A stretch of DNA of 64,000 nt from Streptomyces buecherae. GTDB lineage: Bacteria; Actinomycetota; Actinomycetes; Streptomycetales; Streptomycetaceae. The notes beneath the pieces were generated by a model. The model was given only the letters and a program-made list of their open reading frames with translations. It searched no databases and had not been told where the DNA came from. This document shows positions 44,457 through 52,797 of this stretch, piece after piece. The stretch spans positions 1,654,001 through 1,718,000 of the forward strand of contig NZ_CP060404.1 of assembly GCF_014295035.1 (NCBI RefSeq), read 5' to 3'. Made by a program: the position numbers and the translations under genes. Numbering within the stretch: position 1 is the stretch's first letter; every line of letters begins with the position of its first letter.

Positions 44457-44500
44457 CCCACCGGCTTTCGCTAACCGGCTTTTCGCTAACCGACTCTCTG
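44457..44500 (+). repeat. Three direct repeats upstream of the TrmB/LuxR-type gene
   Basis: Units CCCACCGGCTTTCG, CTAACCGGCTTTTCG and CTAACCGACTCTCTG follow head to tail (44457-44470, 44471-44485, 44486-44500) and stop 11 nt before the start codon. The shared core is (C/A)ACCG(G/A)CT. They could be an activator or autoregulator site within the 5' leader. Confidence 0.5.
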
Positions 44501-44511
44501 GAGGGCGCGGC

Positions 44512-45957
44512 ATGCTGAGTGCACTGGGGCTGGACGAAGGGCAGGAGTCGACGTACCGGACCCTGGTGGCGCTCGGCGCCGCCGAGGTTCCCGAACTCGC
44601 CCTCCGGTTGTTCCGCTCGGAGGAGGACGTCGAGCGGGCGCTGCGCCGCCTGGAGCGGCAGGGGCTCGCGGCCCGGTCCGCCGGGCGCGCCGAGCGCTGG
44701 GTCGCCGTGCCGCCCGACGCCGCGCTGGGCACGCTGCTCGGCCGGCGCCGCCAGGAGTTGGAACGGGCGGAGCGGGCCGTCGCGGTCCTGACCGACGAGT
44801 ACCGCAACGGGGCGCCCCGGTCCGCGACGCAGGACGCGGTGGAGATCGCCCGTGGCACGACCGCCATCGGCCACCGCTCGCTCCAACTGCTCGCGGCCGC
44901 GACCGACGAGGTGTGCGCGCTCGTCCCCGCGACGGAACGACTGCCGCGCGGCGTGCCGTTGCGCCCCGGCGTACGCCATCGCGTCGTGGTCGAGCGGGCG
45001 CTGCTGTCGCGCCCCCCGGCGCTCGGCGAACTCGCGGCGTCCCTGGGGCGCGGCTACGAGGCCAAGGTCCGCGTGGTGGACCGGCTGCCGACGACCCTGC
45101 TCGCCGTGGACGGACACCTCGCGCTCGTCGCGCTGCACCGCCCGTGCTGCGCCACGACGCCCAGCCGTGGCCCCGGCGCCGCGAGCGAGGCGTACGACGG
45201 CGCGCCAGCGGAGCCACGGGACGAGCCGTACGCGGCCGCTCACCTCGGCGCGTACGCCGGCACGCACACCGGCACGTGCGACGAGGGTGTGTGCGGGCGC
45301 GGGGCGCGCGGCGAGGCGTTGGTGGTCCACCCCAGCGGCCTGCTCGCCGCGTTGCTCGCGCTCTTCGAGGGGGTCTGGCGGGAGGCCGTACCGCTGCGGC
45401 CGGAGGCCGCGCGCCCCGGCGCGGCCCGCCCGGCGGCGCCGTCGTCCGCGCCGCCCGACGGCCCGGACGCGACGGACCTGGACATACTGTCGCTGCTGCT
45501 GGCCGGACTGACCGACGCCAGCGTCGCCAAACAACTCGACCTCGGGCTACGCACCGTGCAGCGCCGGGTGAAGGGGCTGATGGAGCGGGCGGGCGTGACG
45601 ACCAGGCTCCAGCTCGGCTGGCACGCGTACGAGCTCCGCTGGATATCCCGCCCGCCCCGCCCGACCGCCACCCCCGCCACCGTCGCCGCCCCGCCCGAGG
45701 ATCGCCCCCACGCCCCGCAGCCCCCTCCCCCACTCCGCCCCCCGATGCCCCGTACGCCGGCGCACGGCAGCACGGCTACGCCCGAGCGCACCACGGCGTA
45801 CGGCCCCGCGCACGCGACCGGGCACCCGGCGAAGGCAACCGCCGACCGGGCCGCGAACGCCACGATCCGCGACGGCAACGCGCCGACACGTCTGAGATCC
45901 ACGCCCCTACGCCGGGAGCCCGGCCAGCCCGCCGGCCACGGTGACGGCCTGCGCTAG
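44512..45957 (+). CDS. TrmB/LuxR-type transcriptional regulator
   Basis: 481 residues from ATG 44512 with GGAGGG upstream. The N-terminus is TrmB-like: LGLDEGQESTYRTLVALG and a winged helix with RLERQGLAARS. The C-terminal LuxR-type HTH, near residues 328-375, is LAGLTDASVAKQLDLGLRT followed by VQRRVKGLMERAGV. After it comes a ~110-residue Pro/Ala/Thr tail of low complexity. The middle region has a Cys pair (HRPCC) and a Tyr/Ala/Gly-rich insert. This architecture is common in Streptomyces; its signal and targets are unknown. Confidence 0.78.
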   Translation: MLSALGLDEGQESTYRTLVALGAAEVPELALRLFRSEEDVERALRRLERQGLAARSAGRAERWVAVPPDAALGTLLGRRRQELERAERAVAVLTDEYRNGAPRSATQDAVEIARGTTAIGHRSLQLLAAATDEVCALVPATERLPRGVPLRPGVRHRVVVERALLSRPPALGELAASLGRGYEAKVRVVDRLPTTLLAVDGHLALVALHRPCCATTPSRGPGAASEAYDGAPAEPRDEPYAAAHLGAYAGTHTGTCDEGVCGRGARGEALVVHPSGLLAALLALFEGVWREAVPLRPEAARPGAARPAAPSSAPPDGPDATDLDILSLLLAGLTDASVAKQLDLGLRTVQRRVKGLMERAGVTTRLQLGWHAYELRWISRPPRPTATPATVAAPPEDRPHAPQPPPPLRPPMPRTPAHGSTATPERTTAYGPAHATGHPAKATADRAANATIRDGNAPTRLRSTPLRREPGQPAGHGDGLR

Positions 45958-46063
45958 CCGCAGCGCCCGGCGGGTCCGGTTCGGCCCGGCCCGGCCTACC
46001 GGATGCTCCGTCCCTCGGCACGGGCAGCGACGCGGTCGCACCCGGCCCCCGGCACCAGCACTA

Positions 46064-46098
46064 GGCACCGGGCACCAGGCACCAGGCACCAGGCACCA
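46064..46098 (+). repeat. Tandem heptamer repeat
   Basis: Five head-to-tail copies of GGCACC(A/G), with a sixth GGCACCA detached at 46051-46057. They sit between the regulator gene and the DUF456 gene, 47 nt before the latter's start. The 7-nt period could alter in length by slippage. Confidence 0.75.
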
Positions 46099-46145
46099 GA
46101 GAACGTCGATGAGCGGTCGGCGGTGTGGTCCGGCAGGCTGGGGCC

Positions 46146-46628
46146 ATGAGTACCGGGCAGCTCGTTCTCGACGGCCTGGTGCTGCTGTTCGGGCTGGTCG
46201 GCGTCGCGCTGCCGGGGGTGCCGGGGCCGCTGATCGTCTGGGCCGGAGTGCTGTGGTGGTCGATGGCCGAACAGACCTCGGTGGCCTGGGCCCTGCTGGC
46301 CGGGGCCACGGCCGCGCTGTTGCTCAACCAGGCGCTCAGGTGGCTGCTGCCGGCCCGCGGCATGCGCGACTCGGGCATCACCCGGGGCACGCTCCTGCTC
46401 GCCGCGTGCACCGCGGGGGTCGGCTTCGTCGTCCTGCCCGTGATCGGCGCCGCGCCGGGCTTCCTGGCCGGGCTCTACGCCGCCGAGCACGTCCGCCTCG
46501 GCGCGCACGGCCCGGCCTGGTTCTCCACGCGCGACGCCCTGCGCGCCATCGGCTTCGCCGTCCTGGTCGAGCTGGTCATCTGCCTGCTGGTCACCAGCGC
46601 CTGGCTGGCCGCGGTGCTCTTCGGCTGA
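46146..46628 (+). CDS. DUF456 membrane protein
   Basis: 160 residues. Hydrophobic segments at VLDGLVLLFGLVGVALPG, GPLIVWAGVLWWSM, VAWALLAGATAALLL, GTLLLAACTAGVGFVVLPVIG and LVELVICLLVTSAWLAAVLF, with the glycine-rich PGFLAGLYAAEH before the last, match the DUF456 family (glycine-zipper-like). Its function is unknown. It appears monocistronic. Confidence 0.8.
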   Translation: MSTGQLVLDGLVLLFGLVGVALPGVPGPLIVWAGVLWWSMAEQTSVAWALLAGATAALLLNQALRWLLPARGMRDSGITRGTLLLAACTAGVGFVVLPVIGAAPGFLAGLYAAEHVRLGAHGPAWFSTRDALRAIGFAVLVELVICLLVTSAWLAAVLFG

Positions 46629-47196
46629 GCGGTGGGGGTGGGGCTGGGGTGGCTCATTACTCGGTGACCGGTGGGGCTTACCGCCGCTCGGTCATGGCGC
46701 GAGGGAATGCGCATAGGGCTCGATTCATCCGCACCCACCTCGGTCGGCTTGTGAACCTCACACCTCCCGCCCCGCTGCGGCAACAGAAGTGGCCACCGTC
46801 TCCGTCCCCGCTGCCGAGTGGCGAGTGTCGCCCCGACCCCGACTCCTTCACGGCTCTGGCTTGGCCAGGAGAGCGAGCGGGACGTGGAACGCCGAAGGGG
46901 AGCGCGTCCAAAATCAGCCACGCTCCCCCGGAGCCGGATCGGTGCCCGCCCAGCCTCCAGCCGGACGTTCGCTCCTCCGACCTGCGCTTCTCCGGCTGCG
47001 ATCTGCGGATAGTGGCTGACGGGACCATAGGCAGGACTCGATTGATCTGTCCTTCGACGAGGTGAGACCCTCGAACGGGCCAAAAGACGACGCCGACAGG
47101 CGGTCACTCCGCAGACACGAGTGCGGATACCTCTGGTGACAGCGGGTGCATACGTGTAGCGTCTGCTCAAGCTGTCATGGTTCGGAAGTACCCCTT
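46629..47196. other. Long intergenic region before the cold-shock gene
   Basis: About 570 nt with lower G+C than its surroundings and no frame with a ribosome site and convincing coding bias. It should carry the csp promoter near its right end; TAGCGT at 47158-47163 is -10-like. No RNA gene was recognised. Confidence 0.4.
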
Positions 47197-47219
47197 CGCC
47201 CACGTCCTCGGCGTGGGCG
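47197..47219 (+). promoter_or_regulatory. Hairpin in the cold-shock gene leader
   Basis: Perfect 8-bp arms CGCCCACG (47197-47204) and CGTGGGCG (47212-47219), 7-nt loop, followed by a T-rich TTCTGCTGTGTTGTG, like an attenuator. A second small stem (CCCGC/GCGGG near 47266-47280) is closer to the ribosome site. Leader structure is typical of genes whose translation responds to cold. Confidence 0.45.
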
Positions 47220-47309
47220 TTCTGCTGTGTTGTGCCGCAGGAACCAGGGCGATCACCTCCGTCCCCCGCACCTCGCGGGGAGACGCACATCGGCTGGAAG
47301 GCATGAGAC

Positions 47310-47513
47310 ATGGCTACAGGAACTGTGAAGTGGTTCAACGCTGAAAAGGGCTTCGGCTTCATCGCCCAGGACGGCGGCGGTCCGGACGTGTTCGCGCACT
47401 ACTCCGCGATCAACTCCACGGGCTTCCGTGAGCTCCAGGAGGGCCAGGCCGTCACGTTCGACGTCACCCAGGGCCAGAAGGGCCCGCAGGCCGAGAACAT
47501 CAACGTCGCCTGA
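47310..47513 (+). CDS. CspA-family cold-shock protein
   Basis: 67 residues, the normal length. RNP1 is GFGFIAQ and RNP2 is VFAHYSA, within [18 protein letters not shown] at the start. A ribosome site GGAAGG lies 9-10 nt upstream. It binds single-stranded RNA/DNA as a chaperone. Streptomyces carry several near-identical copies, so which one this is cannot be told. Confidence 0.95.
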   Translation: MATGTVKWFNAEKGFGFIAQDGGGPDVFAHYSAINSTGFRELQEGQAVTFDVTQGQKGPQAENINVA

Positions 47514-47651
47514 CGACCCCCTCGCCCACGCCCGGAGCGTAAACCGCCCCGGGCAGGCCCGACCGTCTGACGGGGCATCGCGACAGCGGGGCCCGGTCTT
47601 CCGACGACGACGTCTCGGACGATGACGGCCGGGTCGTGGGCGGCACCTGAT

Positions 47652-47684
47652 CAGGGCCGTGCGGCACTGCGCCGCGCGGCCCTG
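47652..47684 (+). terminator. Hairpin downstream of the cold-shock gene
   Basis: Arms CAGGGCCGTGCGGC (47652-47665) and GCCGCGCGGCCCTG (47671-47684) pair along 14 bp with one G-U and a 5-nt loop, followed by TTCC. The rest of 47514-47867 shows no gene; a repeated ACGTAC(G/T) word near 47807-47831 was noted. Confidence 0.6.
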
Positions 47685-47867
47685 TTCCGCGTCCGTACGC
47701 GGGCACACGGTAGCTCCCGGGGAGTCGCCCCTTCCCGTCCCGTGGGGCGCGCAGACGCCGCCGAACGCGCGACGGCTCCCGCGTTCCGCCGGGTACGAAG
47801 ATGACCACGTACTCCTCGTAGACGTACGTGGTCTCGTGGGTGGTCGCGGGCTACGGCGGCGTCCCAG

Positions 47868-49448
47868 CTAGTCTCCCGTGAGGAGGATGCGGCGGCCCGT
47901 GGCGGCGGCCCCCGGAGAGGAGGCGAGAGAGGTGCGCCCGGCAGGCACCGCGCGCTCCCGGCCCCAAGCTCGGATCTCCTCGATCCGTTCCGGGTTAACC
48001 CGGATAAGGGGAACGGTGTTGGCGAAGGTGTCCTGCACGAAGGACGGTCTCAGATTCTCCACTCCGCCAGCCAGTAGTGCCTCGGCTCCCACCTCGTGCA
48101 GTGCGGATTCGATGTCGGAGCCAGCGAAGTCGACGGACAGGTCAATCAGTCGCTCCAGTTCGTCGGGCTTGGGCTCTTTGCTCAGATAACGCGCGAAGTA
48201 CAGTTCGATGATCTCCTTGCGGTCCTCGGAATCGGGCAAGTCGACGAAGAACAACTCGTCGAAGCGGCCCTTGCGTAGCAGTTCGGGCGGCAGGTTGTGG
48301 ACGTCGTTGGCGGTCGCCACCACGAACGACCGCGACTGCGACTCCTGGAGCCAGAACAGGAAGTGGCCGATGACCCGCTGTCCCACACCCGTCACTTCTC
48401 CGGCACCGCCGGCCAGTCCCTTCTCGATCTCGTCGATCCACAGCACGCAGGGAGCAACCCGGTCGGCAGCCTCCAGCGCGGCCCGCAGATTTCCCTCGGA
48501 CTCGCCCCAGTACTTTCCGTGGATACCCCCCATATCCAGCCGATAGAGAGGAAGCTGCCACTCCTGTGCGATCGCCTTGGCCGACAGGGACTTGCCACAC
48601 CCCGGCACCCCTACCAACAGCACGCCACGGGGCGGGCGCAGGTTCGTGTGCCGAAGGTCGGAATGGATGAGCCGGTTTCGCCGCTGTAGCCAGGAGCGCA
48701 AGGTCGTCAGCCCGCCGATCCGGTGATCGGCGTCCTTGAGGTGAATGCGTTCCAGCCCACTGATGTCGCTGAAGATCTGATCCTTCGCCTGAGCGAGGGC
48801 GAGCACGTCCTCCTTCGTCACCGAGCCCTTCGCCGCGATGGTGGCCATGAGGTTGACGCACTCGGTCTCGGTGGTGCCGGAGAGGAACTCGGCCGCGCGG
48901 CGGGCGTCGGTCTCGTCCCATTCGATGGGAAAGCGGCCTCGGTGATCCGCGAGGAAGCCGCTGAGGATCTCGTACGTCTCCGCCGCGTCCGGCAAGTCGA
49001 GCGTCAGGCTCATCCCCAGCCGCTGGAGCCCGCTCCACACGGGGGTGTCGGACACCAGAACCACGCTGCCCATGTTGTTCTCGGCGAGCCGCACCAGTTC
49101 CGCGATGTGGCGGACGGCCGGCGTGTCCGAGGCGATGTCGTGCGGGTCGACGAGGATCACAGTGGCGTTGGCCTGTGCGGCGAACCGCGTCGCAGCGAAT
49201 TCCATGGCGCCGGTCAGCGAGCGGTCCTCTTGGACGGTCACGTGGGTGCGTAGATCTCGTAGCCCGGTCGCCCTGGTATAGATCCAAAACGGCATGCCTC
49301 GGCGGTTCGGCCGGCCGGCGATCTCGCGGAGCAGTCGCAGGGCGCGCTGCTGCTCCATCGTCCGCAACGCGACCGTCGGCACCCGAGCGGAGACGTAACT
49401 GTCAAGTCGGCGCAGGCTCTCAGCGTAGTTCGGCATACCGGCCTTCAT
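47868..49448 (-). CDS. Ycf46-like AAA ATPase
   Basis: 526 residues from ATG 49448; ATG 49436 (MPNYAESLRRLDSYVSARVP) is an alternative with AAGG upstream. The N-terminal half has the degenerate ATPase-like domain of Ycf46 proteins (MPFWIYTRATGLRDL, TVILVDPHDI, MGSVVLVSDTPVW). The C-terminal half is an active AAA module: Walker A GVPGCGKS (Lys286), Walker B VLWIDEIEKG, sensor VVATANDVHNLPPELLRKGR and arginine finger in the last motif. It probably remodels a protein complex. It sits last in a leftward set with a coiled-coil membrane protein and opens the low-G+C conflict island. Confidence 0.85.
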   Translation of the reverse strand: MKAGMPNYAESLRRLDSYVSARVPTVALRTMEQQRALRLLREIAGRPNRRGMPFWIYTRATGLRDLRTHVTVQEDRSLTGAMEFAATRFAAQANATVILVDPHDIASDTPAVRHIAELVRLAENNMGSVVLVSDTPVWSGLQRLGMSLTLDLPDAAETYEILSGFLADHRGRFPIEWDETDARRAAEFLSGTTETECVNLMATIAAKGSVTKEDVLALAQAKDQIFSDISGLERIHLKDADHRIGGLTTLRSWLQRRNRLIHSDLRHTNLRPPRGVLLVGVPGCGKSLSAKAIAQEWQLPLYRLDMGGIHGKYWGESEGNLRAALEAADRVAPCVLWIDEIEKGLAGGAGEVTGVGQRVIGHFLFWLQESQSRSFVVATANDVHNLPPELLRKGRFDELFFVDLPDSEDRKEIIELYFARYLSKEPKPDELERLIDLSVDFAGSDIESALHEVGAEALLAGGVENLRPSFVQDTFANTVPLIRVNPERIEEIRAWGRERAVPAGRTSLASSPGAAATGRRILLTGD

Positions 49449-49548
49449 GAGGGTGACGGACTGGAGAGCGCCACCACGGCCCCGTGTGCCTGAGGTGGCG
49501 GCGTGCGGCTGCCGTACCCGTGCCCGGCAGCCTTCGGGATGTGCCAGT

Positions 49549-50244
49549 TCAGTCCGGCACGACGCACCGCCGCGACGCTGTAGCCGTGCCGGCCGCCCAC
49601 GGATCACCCGCGCTCGGAAGATCGCCCTCCGCAGGCGCCGACGGCTGCATGTCCCGGCAGACGTTCTCATTCGGCTCCTGGTCACTCGCGGGCCGCGGGC
49701 CGCGCGGGGTCCGGCGAGATCTGGCGAGCCGACCAGACGCCCCGGCCGACGGCTCCGGCGGGGCGACGAGGACCGAGGTGAAAGCGTTGTCGCGCATGGT
49801 CTGCAGCCGCAGTTCCACCCACTGCGGATCGCTGTCGCTGCGACCCTGTTGGACGTGGGATAGTTCCATCTCACGTTGTAGTGAGCAAATGTGCTGATCG
49901 ACGGTTTCCGCGAGCTGGACGCTGATCTGGTCCGGCAGTCCCGGATGGCGCACCAATGCGCGAATGGCCTGTAGCCCGGCTCTTGCCTGGGCGAGTTCCC
50001 GGCCGAAGGAAAACTCGTCCTCGGCGGGTTCACAGGCGCGCGAAAGCCGGTCCGCCCACTGTGCGAACCTCGTGTCGACAGCGGACACAACATGGACGGC
50101 GAGCCGCTCCCAGGTGGCCACGTTGAACTCCTCGCCCCCGAGGCGGGGCAGTGCGGCCAGGTCCGCCGGCTCCTCCCGCGACCAGGCCCGCACGGCTCGC
50201 ACCCAGGCCGCATAGGCCCCTCCCCCGCCCCAGAGCTCGCTCAC
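49549..50244 (-). CDS. Hypothetical protein of the conflict island
   Basis: 231 residues from GTG 50244, with a G-rich run just upstream; the frame is open to 50421 but that part is Arg/Gly-rich and unlike protein. The first ~155 residues are helical (YAAWVRAVRAWSREEPAD, LAVHVVSAVDTRFAQWADRL, LAETVDQHICSLQREMELS); the last ~70 are disordered. No known motif. Its place between the membrane protein and the AAA ATPase suggests an adaptor, but this is inference. Confidence 0.6.
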   Translation of the reverse strand: MSELWGGGGAYAAWVRAVRAWSREEPADLAALPRLGGEEFNVATWERLAVHVVSAVDTRFAQWADRLSRACEPAEDEFSFGRELAQARAGLQAIRALVRHPGLPDQISVQLAETVDQHICSLQREMELSHVQQGRSDSDPQWVELRLQTMRDNAFTSVLVAPPEPSAGASGRLARSRRTPRGPRPASDQEPNENVCRDMQPSAPAEGDLPSAGDPWAAGTATASRRCVVPD

Positions 50245-50479
50245 GCCCCCACCCCCGTGTTGGGCCTGCGCAAGAGGGTCTCTCCAGGGGGCAGGGGGGC
50301 CCATTCCGGCAGCCCCTCGACAACGCGACGCCTGCGCTGGGTGGAGCGCCGCCTCGAACGAACGGCGGCTGCCGCCCCCCGCGAGTCTTCGCCGTTGTCT
50401 TTCGGACTCGGAGGAGCCCACGGTAGCCAGGGTGGTACGGGGCGGGGAACGGACGCAGTCGTAGCGGCTTCGTCATGTG

Positions 50480-52264
50480 TCATGCCGGCACCCCGTCCCC
50501 CAAGACAACCCGCCCGTCGAACCGTGACCCGTTGTCGGTCGTGGTCCGGAGTGAAGTGATCAATTCGATGAGGGCCGTCGCCACTGCGTCGGCATCCGCG
50601 AACTTCGCCGACCAGTCCGTCAGTTCGGCTGCGGCCTCCCGGAGCTGGAGCAGCGACTCAGCCGTGGCCCGCCTGATGGCCTCACGGGCCTGGGCTTGAG
50701 CCCGAACGGCAGCTCGTGCCCCCAGGTAGACCCGCACCCCCCAGCCCAGGGCGAGGGCCAATCCGAAGGGCAAGGCGGCCAAGACGCTGACCACGCTCGT
50801 ACCCAGCAGGATGACGGCTAGCACCACGATCAGGGCTGACACGACGTTCCGTGTCCATGCGTATGCGAGCGACTTGACGTGCGCCGTGCCGTAGTGGCTC
50901 CAGTGCGCGGCGAGTGACTTCTCCAGCTCCGCCAGCGGCCACAGAAACGATCCCGTCCATGGCGGCAGTCGGAAGTACTGGGCGCCCGGGGAGTGATGTG
51001 TCGGCAAGTCGATCCGTACATCGTGCGGGACGTTCGTGCGGTAGTCCCGGGTGAACTCGGCGTGGGCGCGGGAGAGCCATTCCCGGCAGGCGCCGACGGC
51101 GAGCCGGCTGGTCTCCTGCGAGACGCCGATCGCCGTCGGGTTGAGCGCGGCGACCGTCTGAAGCATCAGAAGGTCAAGCGTGTCTGCGTGAGCGGCCAGA
51201 TCGGCGTGCGCGGCGGCGGTGGCGGCTGGCACATCGCCCCCGTGTGCGACGACGGCCCGCTGGACGGCGAGCTCCCGGCGCAAGGGCAGCTCTTCGATGT
51301 CGTACTCGGACACCAACTGGTCGAGAAGATCGTCGACGACGTCTTCCATGCTCTGCGCGACATCGGCTCGTTGGTTGAGCAGGTGCTCGTACTTGTCGAG
51401 GAGGCACTGCTGAGTACGGGCCGAGGAGAGTCCCTCGGCGAGGACGCCCCACTGGGGGGACAGTAGTGCCAGTCGGGGAAATTCCGACGGCGCCACCGGA
51501 GTGCGCAAGGAATCGATCTCCACCCGCCACCGTCGGGTTTGGGCCTTCTGCGCTTTGCCGTACATGACACCGTCCGCCATCGCCTCCTTCCACCGGGTCA
51601 GGGTTCGGGCGAGTACGTCGCGGGCTGCTGCCCCGAAGATGCCGCCGGTGACCGCCTCAAGGATGACCGCGAACTCCCTGCCCAGTGATCGCGGGTCCTG
51701 GGCCAGCAGGTAGTGCCGCAGCCAGCGCGCCGCTCCGTCGGTCCGGCCCTGGCGACGCAGCACGAGGGCGAAGAAGAGCGAGGTGCGATCCGGCGAGCGG
51801 CGGAATGCCTCCTCGACGCTCCGCTCGCACAGCAGCGGGTCATCGCCGGCCCAAGAGGCCAGGGCGACGACCGCGGGAGCGAGCCAGTAGCGCGGGTTCT
51901 GGATCATCAGCTCTTCGCTGACCGTCCGTACGGTGCTCTCAGTCACCAGCCCGGCGTCGAAGGCTTGGAGCATGGCCACGGCCGTGCGCCTGACCAGCTT
52001 GTAATGGCCGAAGTCGTGGTCGATAGCGTCCTGCAGCACGCCGATGCGAGTCTCCGCCCGTTGGACTTGGGCATGCAGTTCCGACTGGCGCGCGTACGCC
52101 TGGAAGTCGTCCCGCAGTTGCAGGAGTTCCCGCCGGGCCGCCGTCTGGAGCTCCCGGGCCAGGTCGACCTGACCCGACACGTTGGCGACATGTTCACCCA
52201 GGACGTTCAGCTTGCGGCTGACATCCGCGACTTGGCGGCGGAGGGCGTAGTCGATGTCGCTCAT
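50480..52264 (-). CDS. Coiled-coil protein with C-terminal membrane hairpin
   Basis: 594 residues from ATG 52264, overlapping the small upstream ORF (ATGA). Residues 1-~90 are a heptad-rich coiled coil (ALRRQVADVSRKLNVLGEHV, ARRELLQLRDDFQAYARQS). A helical middle region follows. Near residue 480, NVVSALIVVLAVILLGTSVV and SVLAALPFGLALALGWGVRVYL form a membrane hairpin, then another helix (ARAAVRAQAQAREAIRRATA). No enzyme motif. A membrane anchor or pore-like effector would fit beside proteases and an AAA ATPase, but nothing shows it directly. Confidence 0.7.
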   Translation of the reverse strand: MSDIDYALRRQVADVSRKLNVLGEHVANVSGQVDLARELQTAARRELLQLRDDFQAYARQSELHAQVQRAETRIGVLQDAIDHDFGHYKLVRRTAVAMLQAFDAGLVTESTVRTVSEELMIQNPRYWLAPAVVALASWAGDDPLLCERSVEEAFRRSPDRTSLFFALVLRRQGRTDGAARWLRHYLLAQDPRSLGREFAVILEAVTGGIFGAAARDVLARTLTRWKEAMADGVMYGKAQKAQTRRWRVEIDSLRTPVAPSEFPRLALLSPQWGVLAEGLSSARTQQCLLDKYEHLLNQRADVAQSMEDVVDDLLDQLVSEYDIEELPLRRELAVQRAVVAHGGDVPAATAAAHADLAAHADTLDLLMLQTVAALNPTAIGVSQETSRLAVGACREWLSRAHAEFTRDYRTNVPHDVRIDLPTHHSPGAQYFRLPPWTGSFLWPLAELEKSLAAHWSHYGTAHVKSLAYAWTRNVVSALIVVLAVILLGTSVVSVLAALPFGLALALGWGVRVYLGARAAVRAQAQAREAIRRATAESLLQLREAAAELTDWSAKFADADAVATALIELITSLRTTTDNGSRFDGRVVLGDGVPA

Positions 52265-52449
52265 CGCGAGCCCCCGGACGTGTGCGCGCCGAAAACTCGG
52301 CCGGCACGCGCGAGGCTGCGGTCCGCCGGCACGAGGGTGGTCAGCCCGTCGCTGTGGATCTGGATGTGCGCATGGCCCGTGGAGCAGGCAAGCCATCTGG
52401 CCGCCTCTAAGGGGTGCGGCATGGCCCCGTCGACCCCGTAGTTGCGCAT
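52261..52449 (-). CDS. Small ORF coupled to the coiled-coil membrane protein gene
   Basis: 62 residues from ATG 52449 (MRNYGVDGAMPHPLEAARWL); its stop overlaps the next ATG (ATGA), the coupling used throughout this chromosome. The frame is open to 52578. Contents include CSTGHAHIQIHSDG and LVPADRSLARAGRV. I recognise no family. No clear ribosome site precedes it, so confidence is modest. Confidence 0.4.
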   Translation of the reverse strand: MRNYGVDGAMPHPLEAARWLACSTGHAHIQIHSDGLTTLVPADRSLARAGRVFGAHTSGGSR

Positions 52450-52797
52450 GGGGCACGGGCGTGAACGGTAGCGGCCGTGAACGGCGGCTTGGCCTGACCC
52501 CGAACCTACGGAAAGGACGCCTTGTACGTCCGAGGTGCCGGCGACATCGATTAGCCGGCCACGTTCAACGAGTGCCACCTGTCCCCCAACTCGTATCCAC
52601 CCGCTCGACGACGGGTCCGTGCCAGTGGCTCAGCCAACTCTCGCGGATCAGGACACGCGGTGTGGCGAACCCGGTTCCATCGTGCGACCGGTTTGGGCGA
52701 GCGGAACAGGCGTAGGACCAACTGCGCCCTTAATACAGCCAGTTAGTGCCCAAAAGTGCGTCGGTGATGTGACGAGGGAGCTGACAGACTCTCCGCC
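52450..52797. other. Divergent intergenic region of the conflict island
   Basis: About 350 nt between the leftward small ORF and the rightward caspase-like gene. AT-richer near 52725-52760 (TTAATACAGCCAGTTAG), likely promoter DNA. No ribosome site stands close to the caspase ATG; GAGGGAG is ~20 nt upstream, so a leaderless or weak start is possible. Confidence 0.4.

Noticed and set aside
49449..50213. N-terminal extension of the AAA ATPase to 50213
   Set aside because: The added ~255 residues overlap the neighbouring gene and are Arg/Ser-rich; the Ycf46-type domain starts near 49448.
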